Source: Paracamarosporium sp. OC-R06-R3 (lineage: Eukaryota; Ascomycota; Dothideomycetes; Pleosporales; Didymosphaeriaceae). Taken from it: a DNA stretch of 64,000 nucleotides. The notes below the pieces were generated by a model that saw nothing but the letters and a program-made list of their open reading frames with translations, was not told where the DNA came from and made no database searches. Positions 23,640-34,959 of this stretch are shown here, in pieces; position 1 is the first letter of the stretch, and each line of letters opens with the position of its first letter. A program made the translations under genes and the position numbers. The stretch lies in the NCBI GenBank assembly GCA_019828545.1, contig JACVRA010000529.1:62001-126000 (forward strand), in the 5' to 3' direction.

Positions 23640-24459
23640 AGCAACTCACCTCACCCACCTCAAGTGCCCAGCGGCGCGAGTATATTGAAACTTCCTTGGG
23701 TCGTTGTTTATCGAGACTGGCTTTCAAATGGTATTGTATGCATTGTGGGCGTTGAATGTGTTGCTTCACGTGTACGATACCAACTACAAAGGCTTTGGTA
23801 GCCAAAGAATATCCATAACAATAAATCCTATGTCCCTAGACCAGGCTCAATGCATAAAGTGGCATGCTACAGTATCGTGACAAAGATTTGAGGATTCTGT
23901 TTCATCCTGGGTAGGCTAGCTAATATTAATACCGTATTCAGGCTTTCGGTTGAATGCCACGTCCCGCTCGCCATGATTTGATCAATTACGACCAAAGTTT
24001 ATTCATCTGTGGACAGGCCGAGGACCCCGTTTCTGCTAGAACCTGTAATAAGGTACTGATTGCTTTTCGAAATCGGTCAGCCTTACGTGACCAGGAATTA
24101 TGCGTGCCGATAGTCGATTCAGAGATGAGTTGCCCTACGAGTACATAGATACGTAATACCCAAAAACTCAATTTGCCCTAGAGCATACGAACGTTAACCT
24201 GCTGTTAAGGATGTTACTCAGTGTTAGGGATGGAAGCATGTGTGCGGCTTCTGGTGCCAAGACCTGAAAGATGCATGCATAGGTGAGCTGTCCTCCTGAC
24301 AGCCTCAGCCTCACCCCACTTCACATCTCAGCCTGATCTCAGTGCACATCCAGGTGTTTTTCGTCAACCCATTGTATCTGTTCGTCGCCCTACACATCAG
24401 GGCTCTTATTCGTCACGGGCTTCGCCACTGTGTATGATTCTCATCGTGTAAGAAATCCA
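23640..24459. other. Intergenic, 820 bp
   Basis: 3' region of carboxypeptidase Y and upstream region of the kinase gene. No gene or repeat recognised. Confidence 0.5.
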
Positions 24460-25929
24460 ATGGTCGGAACAAACGTTATTCAGCTGCCCGAATATGGCGC
24501 TGGGAGGGCCGTTACAATAAGACCAAAAAGTACAGTTTCGCAATCGACGTTGACACGGGCTACTTGGAGAACAAATGAGTCCGTGTCGATCGAACCAATG
24601 TCAAACGAACCAAAGGATCGAAGTTCGTTTAATGCGTCCAATAAGTGGGAGGCCCTTGCGAACCGCATAGTTCGTCGAGACCGCCGCCGCGTTGTACCGG
24701 TGAAGTTCCCTCCCCCCTTACACCTCGCCGAACAGTTCTCTCTAGGAGATTCAAACGAGGACGACGATATGGACGATCGAGTAGCCTTGTGGAAAGATTT
24801 CACTGTGGTAAGATCTCTGGGTGCCGGAAGGTGCGGTAACGTAGAGGAGGTCATTAACAAGGAGACTGGTGAGAGCGTGGCTCGTAAACGCTTCTTCGTC
24901 CCCTATTTTCGAAGTCAAAGAGCGACTGCCCAAATGGACCGGATCAGAGGCGAAATCCTCAGTTTGAAACGACTCTCAGATCCGCATATCGTTCGCTTCA
25001 TGGGCTGCCATCAGAAACAAGAGAACACCAAACATCTCAATGTTTATCTTTTTATGGAGCCTGTTGGGGAATGCGACTTACACTCCATTTTGGATATCGG
25101 AGATACTCATTGCGGGCCAGTTGTATTCAAGAGCCGGATAACAAAATGGTTCATGTGTCTGATATCGGCTCTAGCTTATATGCATTCACAACATGTCCAC
25201 CATGACGACATAAAACCTAACAACATCATATGTCGACAAGACCGGGTATACTTCACCGACTTCAGTTCTTCTCGTCGACTGGAAGCTGACGATGAGACAT
25301 CGACGACAAGTGAAGCAGTAGCAACTCGACTTTTCGCCGCCCCTGAATCCTTCCGCAGTGACGACAATGAGCCCCTCTCCCATGGCTCCAAGACCGATGT
25401 TTTTTCCCTAGGTCTCGTGTTTGTCGAACTCCTTGTCGCCTTGGGAGGCGGTCACGTTGCAGTCTTTCGCGACGAAGTGTTCGAAAAGTACCCACAGGGC
25501 CGGCGACAGTACCACCGTGTTACACATAGATTTGAAGGCATTCTGGAGTCCGGATGGAAAAGGGCTGGAGATAACGAGAGCCGCCACTTTTATAAAACGT
25601 ACTGTGAGCACATGCTACGAAAGCATCGTAGAGATCGACCGAGCGCAAGGGATGTGTTCTCAAAAATGAAGCAGCAGCGGAGGATTACGGGATCGGCGTT
25701 ATGTGATTGCAAAATCGAGAACGAGCCCGAGAGTTGGGCACAGAAGAAAGTGGATGTGGAGGAGGAAATGGATAGCGAAACAGACGACGAAATAGATGAT
25801 GAGACGGATGACGAAACAAATGCCAAAATGGACGAAAAAACAACAGACAAAACTATTGACAAAACGAATGGTTATGAGAGCGATCATGACTCGCAATGGG
25901 TATATATTGAGGCTCGTGACCTCTACTAA
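24460..25929 (+). CDS. Variant (non-RD) protein kinase with acidic repeat tail
   Basis: Serine/threonine-type protein kinase, 489 residues, single exon. The first in-frame ATG is 24460. The N-terminal 110 residues are basic and unrecognised. The kinase domain spans about 113-415: glycine loop GAGRCGNV (121-128), ATP lysine Lys143 in VARK, a catalytic loop reading HVHHDDIKPNN with Asp250, magnesium motif DFS (267-269) in place of DFG, and APE at 294-296. The catalytic Asp is kept but the preceding Arg of HRD is Asp, so it is a non-RD kinase that should not need activation-loop phosphorylation. The C-terminal tail (about 430-475) carries imperfect DDET/DKT tetrapeptide repeats. It is isolated in about 3.4 kb otherwise empty of genes, as expected of an accessory kinase. 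Confidence 0.85.
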   Translation: MVGTNVIQLPEYGAGRAVTIRPKSTVSQSTLTRATWRTNESVSIEPMSNEPKDRSSFNASNKWEALANRIVRRDRRRVVPVKFPPPLHLAEQFSLGDSNEDDDMDDRVALWKDFTVVRSLGAGRCGNVEEVINKETGESVARKRFFVPYFRSQRATAQMDRIRGEILSLKRLSDPHIVRFMGCHQKQENTKHLNVYLFMEPVGECDLHSILDIGDTHCGPVVFKSRITKWFMCLISALAYMHSQHVHHDDIKPNNIICRQDRVYFTDFSSSRRLEADDETSTTSEAVATRLFAAPESFRSDDNEPLSHGSKTDVFSLGLVFVELLVALGGGHVAVFRDEVFEKYPQGRRQYHRVTHRFEGILESGWKRAGDNESRHFYKTYCEHMLRKHRRDRPSARDVFSKMKQQRRITGSALCDCKIENEPESWAQKKVDVEEEMDSETDDEIDDETDDETNAKMDEKTTDKTIDKTNGYESDHDSQWVYIEARDLY

Positions 25930-27025
25930 GGGCTTTTGTACCCCTTCGTTAAACCGTGCCGGCTGAGTTATCCATATCAAAACAAAAGGTACAATGATGG
26001 GCCCAGTATACGAGAATTTCGCTAATTGACTATAGGTAGTAGTAAGATCAGAACATCTGCAAACGCCTCACAAGGACAGCGGCCGGGGTATTGGGAGTAG
26101 CAAGGGTATTAGGGGAGCTTGCCTTTACACAATTCAGCTTTATTTCGATATCCGTGTACACATTACAGTATATCTACCAGATTGATATGGCGAAAGCCAT
26201 CGTACGGTAGCAATATTTGACAAGTATTAAGATGGCATCTCAGAATCTAGAGCATCCTGCCACGACATCACCCTCAAATCAAGAGAGGATCGACACTTAA
26301 GGCCTAGTCTGTATTCATATTACGGCATAAACATCTTCTGAACATTGACCTGGCAATGCATGCAAAAGGTGAGGCCTACAGATGGAGCTCAGTCTACTGA
26401 TACCCTGCTGCAGGTAGACGCTGCCATCACTCTCATCCATGCATGGCTGGAAAACTGCAATGACTACCACGATCGGATCCATTGCGGGGAAAAATCTTGC
26501 TTATAATGCTATGTTACTGATCCGTCCAATGGTACTATGGACCTCGTGTCCGCCGTTGTGCATTTGCTAATCGGATAATGAGGACATTCAGCTCGTTAGA
26601 GCCGATGTATAGATGTGATGCGACCTCGGTCGGGAGGTATTTTGTTTACATTGTGTGGATGTCGAGGCACGCTTGATTGAAACGATTGATATTGGCGTTT
26701 GGCAGGAGCGTAATAATCTTTCACAGTGGAACCCCAGACAGCCTAGTTTGAATTATTAACAAATGGATTTAACGCCATCAATGACACAGGTAGACACGAA
26801 AACATATTGAGATTTGAAGAACCAGGTAAATTGTGTGATTTTTGGTACAGGCTGTTTACCCTAACCGCTTAAATCCCTCATGCCGTTTCATATCGTCCGA
26901 AGCGCATGAAGTAGCGTGAAAGCCAATGAATGCCCTTTGTAACACCGTGAGTGCACCTCCCCACCCGAAGAAGCCTTGTTCCTGCACCACACAAAGCCCC
27001 AGCTGCCCAGCGCCAGCGAAAATAT
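25930..27025. other. Gene-poor interval between the kinase gene and RPS18
   Basis: About 1.1 kb, moderately AT-rich. No gene, repeat or mobile element recognised; includes the RPS18 3' UTR at its right end. Confidence 0.45.
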
Positions 27026-28052
27026 TTATCCCTTCTTCTTGGAGACACCGACGGTGCGACCGCGGCGACCGGTCGTCTTGGAGTGCTGACCACGCACGCG
27101 GAGGCCCCAGTAGTGTCGCAGACCACGGTGGGCACGGATCTTCTTCAAACGCTCGAGATCCTCACGGAGCTTGCTGTCAACACCGTTGGCAAGGACCTGG
27201 GAGTTCTTGCCGTCGACAATGTCGCGCTGCCTGTTAAGGAACCAGGTGGGGATCTTGTCTACGAAATGTCAGAAGTTGCCTAATCTGAACAGATGGTGGC
27301 AAAACGTACACTGGAGGGGGTTCTGGAGGATGGTGACGATGCGCTCGAGCTCTTCAGAGGTGAGATCGCCGGCACGCTTGGAAAGGTCGACATCGGCCTT
27401 CTTGCAGACCAAGTTGGAGTATCGGCGACCGACACCCTTGATCTTGGTCATCGCGTACATGACCTTCTGCTTGCCATCGACGTTCGTGTTCAACAAACGG
27501 ATGATGTACTGGAAGCTATGCCAAGTCAGTGTCGTGATCAGGAACTCTCGTATGTGCAAAGGATATTCCAAGCAAGCCGCAGGGGATTACGGTATCCCAA
27601 CGCAACCGCCCGCATCCGCAGCCTGCACGGATCGCTTCAGACAGCAAGGCCGCCCCATAATCACCACCAGGACATCCGCCAGCAGTTTGTCCCTATTTTA
27701 ATAAATGTTCCTTTCTCTTTAAATCGATAATGTCCTGAAAGCGAGCCTTGCTGTCCTGCTTCACCGTGGGCGCTGCGAACGGTATCGGATGCGGTTTATT
27801 CATAGGCGTTCTCGCGAGGGTGGATATGGGCAAATGAAGACGCGGGGTCTGGAGGATAGGATGTACATACTTCGACTTCTCTCCGGAGACGAGCGCTACG
27901 ATGTTGTCAGTCTCAACTGTGCATCCAAGTCGAAGTGCGATAACGGTACGTCCGCTTGCCACCAACCAAGACTGCGCGAGATCTGATGGTGGCCGAGCAT
28001 CGAACAATTATACATCGCAACAAGACTGTGTTTTAAGGGCGTACTCACACAT
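27026..28052 (-). CDS. RPS18: 40S ribosomal protein S18 (uS13)
   Basis: Small-subunit protein uS13, in the 40S head contacting the 60S subunit and P-site tRNA. Minus-strand exons: 28052-28049 (4 nt: ATG plus T), 27895-27871 (25 nt), 27515-27310 and 27258-27026; they join to a 155-residue protein beginning [19 protein letters not shown]. Core motifs are unmistakable: [39 protein letters not shown] and [15 protein letters not shown]. Introns are 153, 355 and 51 bp, with donors GTGAGT, GTATGT and GTACGT. The 4-nt first exon and 355-bp second intron are unusual for this window, and gene finders may miss the true start. All exon phases close. Confidence 0.95.
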
Positions 28053-28961
28053 GATGGCGGCTTGTCGGGTGCTCGTCGATGGGTGTTGTCGTTGGCTTTA
28101 GCGAAGTAAAGAGGGCGATTTCGAAAGTTGTGTGCGCATGTCTACGCTAGCGGCTAGGCGCGCTAACCGGTTTTGCGCCGCCAGTGCGAACTGCGAATCT
28201 CGCCTCTCACCCTGCCCTCTCCCATCTGAAGGAGGTCACTTGTCTGGGCTTGATGTGATGCTTCGCCTTTTTCGGGTTTGGAGGTAACATGGTGCCGGCT
28301 GCGCTGCCTGTTCGCAGTCTCGCCGCTGCTCTTCGCGAGCGCCCAAGTGACCCAGATCTTATTGAGAAGGCTATGCACACGTAGTGTCCAAGCAGCAAAT
28401 GCATTGAATTCAATCATAGGTCCCTGCTCCAACTGCAGCAACTCGATCGCTCATTAGCTCACAAGGCAGCTTCTACTTTCAGAGTCTGAAATGCGTGGTG
28501 GCGGAGTTTCTGTGCTCGTAACTGCGCCACACTGAGCACCTCACGACAGAGTGTGGCCGGCCCCCAACCGGGTCACTCGCGATGCCTTAAACAAGGCAAC
28601 AACGTCTGAACAGATCATAGCCGACGTGCGACTGTAGTACGGTCTCGATAAATGGCACCTATCGCCCCGTTTGGTTCATCAGCCTAGTGTGTCCAGTGCA
28701 CTGCACCTTCATCAGATATCTTCCATGCAAGAGTCTCTACCTCGGGTGCAATAGCCCTAGTAGTTGCTATTAGGTTTCTTGTACATCCCTATTTCACTTC
28801 AAACATTATGTTTTCTCTCTAAGATTCGTCTCTACAAGATTCAATGCTTGCGAAATTCAGTTAGTATTTCCACTCGCATGCAGGCACCATACAGTTTTCC
28901 CAAGCCGGCTTCATGGTAAGGGATTCATGAGGCTTCTATCAAGACACATCATCAATGATCG
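28053..28961. other. Intergenic, 0.9 kb
   Basis: RPS18 promoter (minus) and upstream region of the zinc-ribbon gene (plus), divergent. Nothing further recognised. Confidence 0.45.
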
Positions 28962-30506
28962 ATGCCACTTGCCGGAACTTCAATGAATATGGACGCGCTT
29001 TCTGAGACCTTCTCGTTCCCACCTCCACCAGGTCCATTGCGGCGCGATACTAGGTCAACCATCAGCAGTGAAAAGCAGCCCTCTCTCCCATCGGGCAGAT
29101 GGCCTCTCACTATTCACGGAAACTGCGCTAGGTGTGGCCACTACCATAAGGCTGCTGTGATCCAGATACTTGTCGTCGAAGGTGTTTGCGAAGCCAGCCA
29201 TGTCATCTGCGACCGCTGCGGCCAAAAGTGGCTCACCATTGGCGGACTAAACACTACGCAGATATCACTGCTCAGTACCGTTACGACTGATCCGAATTAT
29301 GGGGAGATCAGCTTTCGTCACACTCTGTTTGGCATCGTGCGATCGGCAGCTTCAATTGCTTCACCAACAGTCCTAGCCAATGTTCCCGAGGACCCCTCGC
29401 AGACGCCTTCCTGCAGCTCCTCCATACAGCCTGCTCGTGAGCTTCCGGAAAGTGCAAACACCGGGCCAAAAACTAACCGAGATCACCATACCAGTCCTAC
29501 GCTCGTTTCTGATGTCGAAGCGAGATCAGAAAATGTGCCTGATAACGCAGTTACAGGCCAGCACACTATGTATCCGAACTTGCCTCAAGCCAGGAAGGCC
29601 ATCGCCGGTACTATCAAACGGAAGTTCAGGGATACTATTAGGATCTTGAGAAAAGTACACCTTAAAGTATCTATCCGTAAGCCAAAGGATCAGGAGATGG
29701 CTGCAGAAGGTGAAGGAACATATCCCTCCGCTGGATACCTGGAAACTCAAAGGCAGCTGACATCGCCCGAAAGTGATGATTCTGCGCCACTGGAGGATTA
29801 CGGACCATCCAGGGATGCCGAGGATACCTGTAACAAGCCTATGAAAACACCTATGCAAGCAATTGAGGATCTAAGAAACCTTGACAAGGAGACAATCCGT
29901 AACATGACCCGAAACCAACGCAACGTCTGGGTTCGAGAACAGCTCACAAATTTCAAGTGTTGCTCCACCCGCCAGTGTAACTGCAAGCGACGGCGCTCAG
30001 CTTCTTCTATCGATGAATACTGTAGCCTACCGGAACACCTCCTCTCACCGATCACACCATCGTTTCAACGATATTCTCTTGAGCAAATGGGCAGCCAATT
30101 TGACGCGCTTCCTGCAGGTGCCATGCTTGCCCACAACGGACCTTTGACGATCAGTGCGACAAGAATTTCTGAAGCAGATACTGCTGTTGAAAACCAAGAA
30201 GATCACTCAGGTATTTGGTCCTCTCGACTTGAGTTTGCGCAGCAAGCCCATCGTTCCCGTTCACCACGCCCTACGTCATTGTCTCATTCGCAACACTTCT
30301 GGCAGAATTTTCGGTATTCTCACGGGCAACGTGACTCTATGGACTCTATACTTGCGAGCAATTCAATTCGCAACTCTTGGCGCGGATTGGATCGACTCTC
30401 AACCGCTTCGCTTGCTCAAAACGTAACGACGGCAGGCGATGCCCTTGAGCTATCCTCCCCAAACGGCCCTGTTGTGGGAGACGATATGCATACATCGCCT
30501 CCTTAG
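28962..30506 (+). CDS. Hypothetical protein with N-terminal Cys4 zinc-ribbon-like motif
   Basis: Single-exon gene of 514 residues; no named family. Residues 48-95 contain WPLTIHGNCARCGHYHKAAV and VICDRCGQKWLTIGG, i.e. CxxC (55, 58) and CxxC (83, 86), a probable zinc ribbon; similar WPLTIHGxCxxC openings occur in uncharacterised fungal proteins (recalled, not searched). A second Cys cluster, FKCCSTRQCNCKRRR (about 331-345), precedes a basic patch. The rest is polar and Ser/Pro-rich, with a basic helix at 209-245 (KRKFRDTIRILRKVHLKVS). No signal peptide or membrane segment. The start could also be the Met at 28986. A nucleic-acid- or protein-binding role is inference only. Confidence 0.75.
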   Translation: MPLAGTSMNMDALSETFSFPPPPGPLRRDTRSTISSEKQPSLPSGRWPLTIHGNCARCGHYHKAAVIQILVVEGVCEASHVICDRCGQKWLTIGGLNTTQISLLSTVTTDPNYGEISFRHTLFGIVRSAASIASPTVLANVPEDPSQTPSCSSSIQPARELPESANTGPKTNRDHHTSPTLVSDVEARSENVPDNAVTGQHTMYPNLPQARKAIAGTIKRKFRDTIRILRKVHLKVSIRKPKDQEMAAEGEGTYPSAGYLETQRQLTSPESDDSAPLEDYGPSRDAEDTCNKPMKTPMQAIEDLRNLDKETIRNMTRNQRNVWVREQLTNFKCCSTRQCNCKRRRSASSIDEYCSLPEHLLSPITPSFQRYSLEQMGSQFDALPAGAMLAHNGPLTISATRISEADTAVENQEDHSGIWSSRLEFAQQAHRSRSPRPTSLSHSQHFWQNFRYSHGQRDSMDSILASNSIRNSWRGLDRLSTASLAQNVTTAGDALELSSPNGPVVGDDMHTSPP

Positions 30507-31244
30507 CGAGGGATGCGCGTGATATCATGGTGTTGTGGGTTATGTCGGTATCAGCAAGGCCACACATCCGCAGTGAACTGAAGTTCGGATATTCTCACGC
30601 CTCTTGTAGGGCACTCTCAGCGCATACTACTGCTCAATCCTTCGATATCTCTTTTGTTTCCTAGAGATACTTCTTATAGTTAGTCTTGAGATTCAAAGAA
30701 AACCATAATCAAAACTGATTCGGAATAATACAGATCAGATAGCGGTTGTAGAATAGCGTTGTTTTGTACATTAGTGACTTACTGATTGAATGGCACCTTT
30801 AGTCAGACTCAAATGATGGAGAAGTTGTCTGTGCCCACGTACTTGCGTGTCAACTGGCTCTGTCACGCACTTCTCATTTAAACCCTTCCCTAAGACTTTG
30901 CTCACACGGAAACGCCGATCTTAGTCAACTATCAATCAGGTCCTTCTTCAACTTGAGCTTCTACTCACAGAGCTTTCCTATAAAGACTGTTTTCACACCT
31001 CAGATTGAGCGCCTGATTTCTCCCACGGTCAATCGCGAACGATTCCGGGTGCACAATCAAGTCTTGGAACCACACCTTCATCTAGGTTAGAGCTCTTAAC
31101 AGTCACCTTACCCTAGACGATGACACTGACATCTTCTGGCTTCTAGTCGCCTCTCTTCTTTGACCTGAGCCCCCCGCGCACGATCCTAGTTCAAGAGTCT
31201 CAGGAGTCGATACTGGAATACCTCGTTTGTCTGATTGCCGCCAA
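30507..31244. other. Intergenic, 740 bp
   Basis: AT-rich 3' region of the zinc-ribbon gene followed by the pyrimidine-rich upstream region of the mucin-like gene. No gene seen. Confidence 0.5.
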
Positions 31245-34200
31245 ATGCTATTCGAGACGCGCATGCTTGCGCTGCTGGGCGTGATTGCCCTGCGCGTAGG
31301 CTGTACTTGGGCAGCTGTTAACACAACTGTTCCTTCAGAGAGCTCACTTTCAATCACTGCCATCTCTTCGACTACTGACGTGGATGTGCTCACGCAATTA
31401 ATTACGTCTCAGGTAGTGTGGCAGACGGTCGTAACTGTTTCCAAGCCTCCAAAGAAAACGAGCCCAGATGGGAATAGCGGAGTGCCTCCTGTAACTAGCC
31501 TGGTGGCTACGTCTCCTTCCTTAATCAACCTATCCGATTCGTCTTCGTCTAAGACAATGTTGGTAACTTCATCGGGTTTGGCAGCAGGTACATCTTCAGT
31601 CGTCTCACTGAGCGAGGCCCGATCTGTGACTACTCTGCTTGTATCACCTCCAAGCACCTTTTCCTGGGCTAATACACTGAACATTTCGTCATTTTCTACC
31701 GCATTCTCTTCAATACCGCAGACTCTGGGTTCTCCCTCATCAAGGGGGTCATGGAGCACGGTTTCATCCGAGGTGAGCTCAACAACCGTTCTACTGGCCA
31801 CAACATCCTCAACCCACCTGCCAGGATTGTCCTCGACCCCGAATGGCTCCTCTGCACTACAGTTAAGCGCCACCTCATCGACTCACCCGGCTGGATCTCT
31901 GCAAAACACGACAAGCTTGCCATCGTCTGCTGCAGGTTCGACAATATCGTCACTCGCCACCACCTCATCAATTACTTCATCGAGGTTGTCAGAACTCACA
32001 TTAGTTGATACTGCTCCGTCATCTTCTACAACGCTGCCTGCTACCTCATTTTCACGTAGTAGCTTGACAGCGTCGCCCAACTGGTGGCCTTCCAACAAGA
32101 CCTTCGTGGGGTCGGCATCGAGCACTATATCCACGATTTCACCGGGCCAATTATCATCTACACTTACCGGAACCTCTAACTCTACAAATACGAACAGTGA
32201 GACACGGTCCACGAGCAAGAGTGAAGGGTCCGATCGGAATGACTCTTCAACTGTGTTTGGAACGACTTCCAGTGCTAAGCCAGGCTCTTTTACGACTAAC
32301 TCGGTTGGAACTAATTCTGAATCTCAAACTCTCACAACAAAATCAACAGAAGCGTCTACAACAACTCCAGTCTCAGCGACCATTAATTCCTTCACATCAT
32401 CGATTATAACTTGGGTATCGGAGACAGGTACTCTGAAGTCTTCCAGTACGACAACTAAGGGATCAGCTACAGCAAGCGTGATAGGACAGTCTTCGAGCAC
32501 TTTTCTCTCTACCACAGATGGATCACGTTCGATTTCACCCTCAAGTCCAGACAGTACCAACGGATCATTCGCCACAACACCAAATGCGGTCTTTACGTCG
32601 AGCCGTCCGTCAATATCGGTCACCAGTACTTCGAATTCGGCATCCATAATGAGCACCTTCTCTTCAGTACAGCCTGTCTCATCAGTCATACAGACTAGAG
32701 ACTCTACATTTCCGACCTCCGCAGACACAACGCTGGTATTTCCCACTTCTACGCCATCGAGCACCGACCTTTTAGCTACTATTACATCGCTGGTGACGCT
32801 GCCACCCAGTTTCATCACCGTCAGTTTCACTGCAGCTTCTACTTCAACTGCTCTCGTACCAGCCCCTGTTCCTGTTCCCGTGGGCGAAGTGGCAGGTCTA
32901 GTTGGTGGAATCTTTGCAGGACTAACGCCATTGCTTGGTCTTGTCCGTGGTAATAACCCAGCGGAGAAGGCTGCACAAATTGCTAGTACGGCTGCGAATC
33001 TTTTGCCCCAAATCAACAACGTAGTCACTCATCTTCCTGGCGTCCCACAGCCATGTGGTGGCAAAAAACAACGGGATGAATTGAGATTACAGAACAGGGG
33101 TATTCCAATCATCGGCGATTTATTCAATGCCGGTAAGAAAGCGATTGATGTTGGAGTTGACACAGCCAAAGCCGCCTTCAACTGCGTGGGAGAGGCAGTT
33201 AAAGACGTTGGGAACATGGCAAAAGCTGGGAACTTTGACAAGATTGGAGATACGCTGAAGAAGTTTGAAGACCTAGCGGACTTTACTAAGAACTATGATC
33301 CGATGAAAGACCCTGCCGTGAACCCAGATGCAAAGGTTTCCACCCCGTCTTTACCTTCGAGCAAGGATCAGCCCAAGTCTTCTGCAACCAGCTCTACAGC
33401 GCACAGCTCTTCAGAAAGCGATTCTACACCGACCACTTCATCGCTTTCGAACTCAGAATCGGTCAATACCTCTACGAAGTCATCATTATCTTCAGTCTCA
33501 GCTACGACAACATCCGGATCTTCTGCCACTTCGTCGACATCAACGTCTGATTCTTCGTCTGCTTCGTCAACAACGGTGTCTTCGGTCTCTCCCGTGTCAT
33601 CCTCAACGACGTCAATTTCTTCATCCATTTCACCAACGAGCACATCGATTTCTTCGACTTCCTCCTCCTCCTCCTCCTCCTCCTCCTCCTCCTCATCGGC
33701 AGCTGCGGCGTGCACTGCAGGTGGGTTGTCGCTAGAAGACGATGAAGGTAACTCAAAACTTACAAGGCCAGGTGGGCTAGGCTAACTGATGAGCAGGCGA
33801 TAATGATGGTACGCTACTCGACCCTTCCGAGGATCCCTCCAACAGTACATCGACAAATACTTCTGCTACTATTGGAAGCATCAGCATTCCCACGATATTC
33901 ACTGCTCCAACTACTACGTCTGCGAATACATCGAGCATAAGTTTTGGTGGATCGTGCCCCAAAAGTCCTCTAATCATTGAAGATGAACCAGATGATGACG
34001 ATGAATCTTCTTCTTCTACGTCTTTGATGTCAATCCCCACAATATTTTCAAAGACTGCCAGTCCAAAATCAACGTCAACTATCTCGATCCCCACAATCAC
34101 TAAGCAGGTCTCAAGCACGAAGTCGAGCATCAGCATCCCAACGCTTGTCACGATCACAACGGTGGTCTCGACTTCAAAAGGTGCAACGTGGGACAACCCT

Positions 34201-34482
34201 CGGTCTACGCTCGTGCCATCAAAACACTTATCGGGCGCGGGCTCTTCGGTGGGATCATCTTCGACAGCCCCGACGAAGACGCAGCACTGCGAAATCGGGA
34301 ACTTGGATAATTGTGAGAGCTCCAGCGATACGCCCAATGCTCCATCGACACAGGCTCCGCCACCCCCGAAGAAAACTCACTGTGAGGTTGGAAACATGGA
34401 CGAGTGTGAGAGGCCTACGGATAGGCGTCGACAGTGGGTTGGGCAGCGTAAGGGAGGAACAGGGTTCGGGTCCATGGCATAG
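31245..34482 (+). CDS. Large Ser/Thr-rich mucin-like secreted protein
   Basis: Exons 31245-33747 and 33797-34482, joined across a 49-bp intron (GTAACT...GAGCAG), give 1062 residues; without splicing the frame ends at 33785. Residues 1-25 form a signal peptide. Then come a Ser/Thr-rich region (about 26-540), likely heavily O-glycosylated; a hydrophobic glycine-rich segment (about 545-565, VGEVAGLVGGIFAGLTPLLG); a helical amphipathic region with two Cys (about 570-690, includes KAAFNCVGEAVKDVGNMAKA); a second Ser-rich region with a 12-Ser run; an acidic patch; and a third Ser/Thr region with four copies of the SIPT[IL] motif. The C terminus carries a duplicated motif HCEIGNLDNCE / HCEVGNMDECE and ends in a basic tail without a GPI signal. 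Probably wall-associated or extracellular; function unknown. Confidence 0.75.
33661..33694. repeat. (CTC)n trinucleotide microsatellite in coding sequence
   Basis: A perfect 34-bp CCT/CTC run encoding most of a poly-Ser tract in the mucin-like protein. In-frame, so length changes alter only the Ser count. Confidence 0.9.
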
Positions 34483-34959
34483 ATAGAGGCGTAAAATGCA
34501 AAGCATCTTGACTTGGGCGCGTATTTTACCGAGCTATACAACAAGATTGTGAATTCTTACAAAGTAGGAACCTGGCCGCGATTGGCTCGGAAATAATTGC
34601 AGAGCTTGCAAGGTGTGCTAGGACCGCGGCCGCAAATCTTGGCCGCCGACGTCATCGAGGGTCCACGAGCCTGTCGTATATGCACGCGGCACACCTAAAC
34701 ACGGCCTCCTCACGGATCGCCTCGCTGATCGCAACGGTATCAGGGTCGAAACACGCTACTGTTCGGGCTGTGCCTCCAGTCTTCGAGAACCACACGCCCG
34801 GTCCCGTTCTAGTCGACAAACGCACGATAAGAGGGGAAGGCTCACCGCGCTGCCGCCTGCTGTTGCAATCGCCATCACGCCATTCACTCTCCATATAAGA
34901 GCAGCCTCTGCCCGGCATCCTACACGAACGAGACCCCCGCTCACCCATCGCCCGTCGCC
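34483..34959. other. Intergenic, 480 bp
   Basis: Terminator region of the mucin-like gene and promoter of the GNAT gene. Contains a TATA-like element at 34894 and no gene. Confidence 0.5.
34894..34899 (+). promoter_or_regulatory. Probable TATA box of the GNAT gene
   Basis: CATATAAGAG, about 60 bp before the ATG at 34960, with a C-rich leader in between. Confidence 0.45.

Noticed and set aside
33368..33715. Glu/Asp-rich minus-strand open frame
   Set aside because: Antisense of the Ser-coding microsatellite region of the mucin-like gene.
33748..33785. Reading through the mucin-like intron to end the protein at 33785
   Set aside because: Good donor and acceptor flank the segment, and splicing joins a 228-codon continuation with the same Ser/Thr style and motifs.
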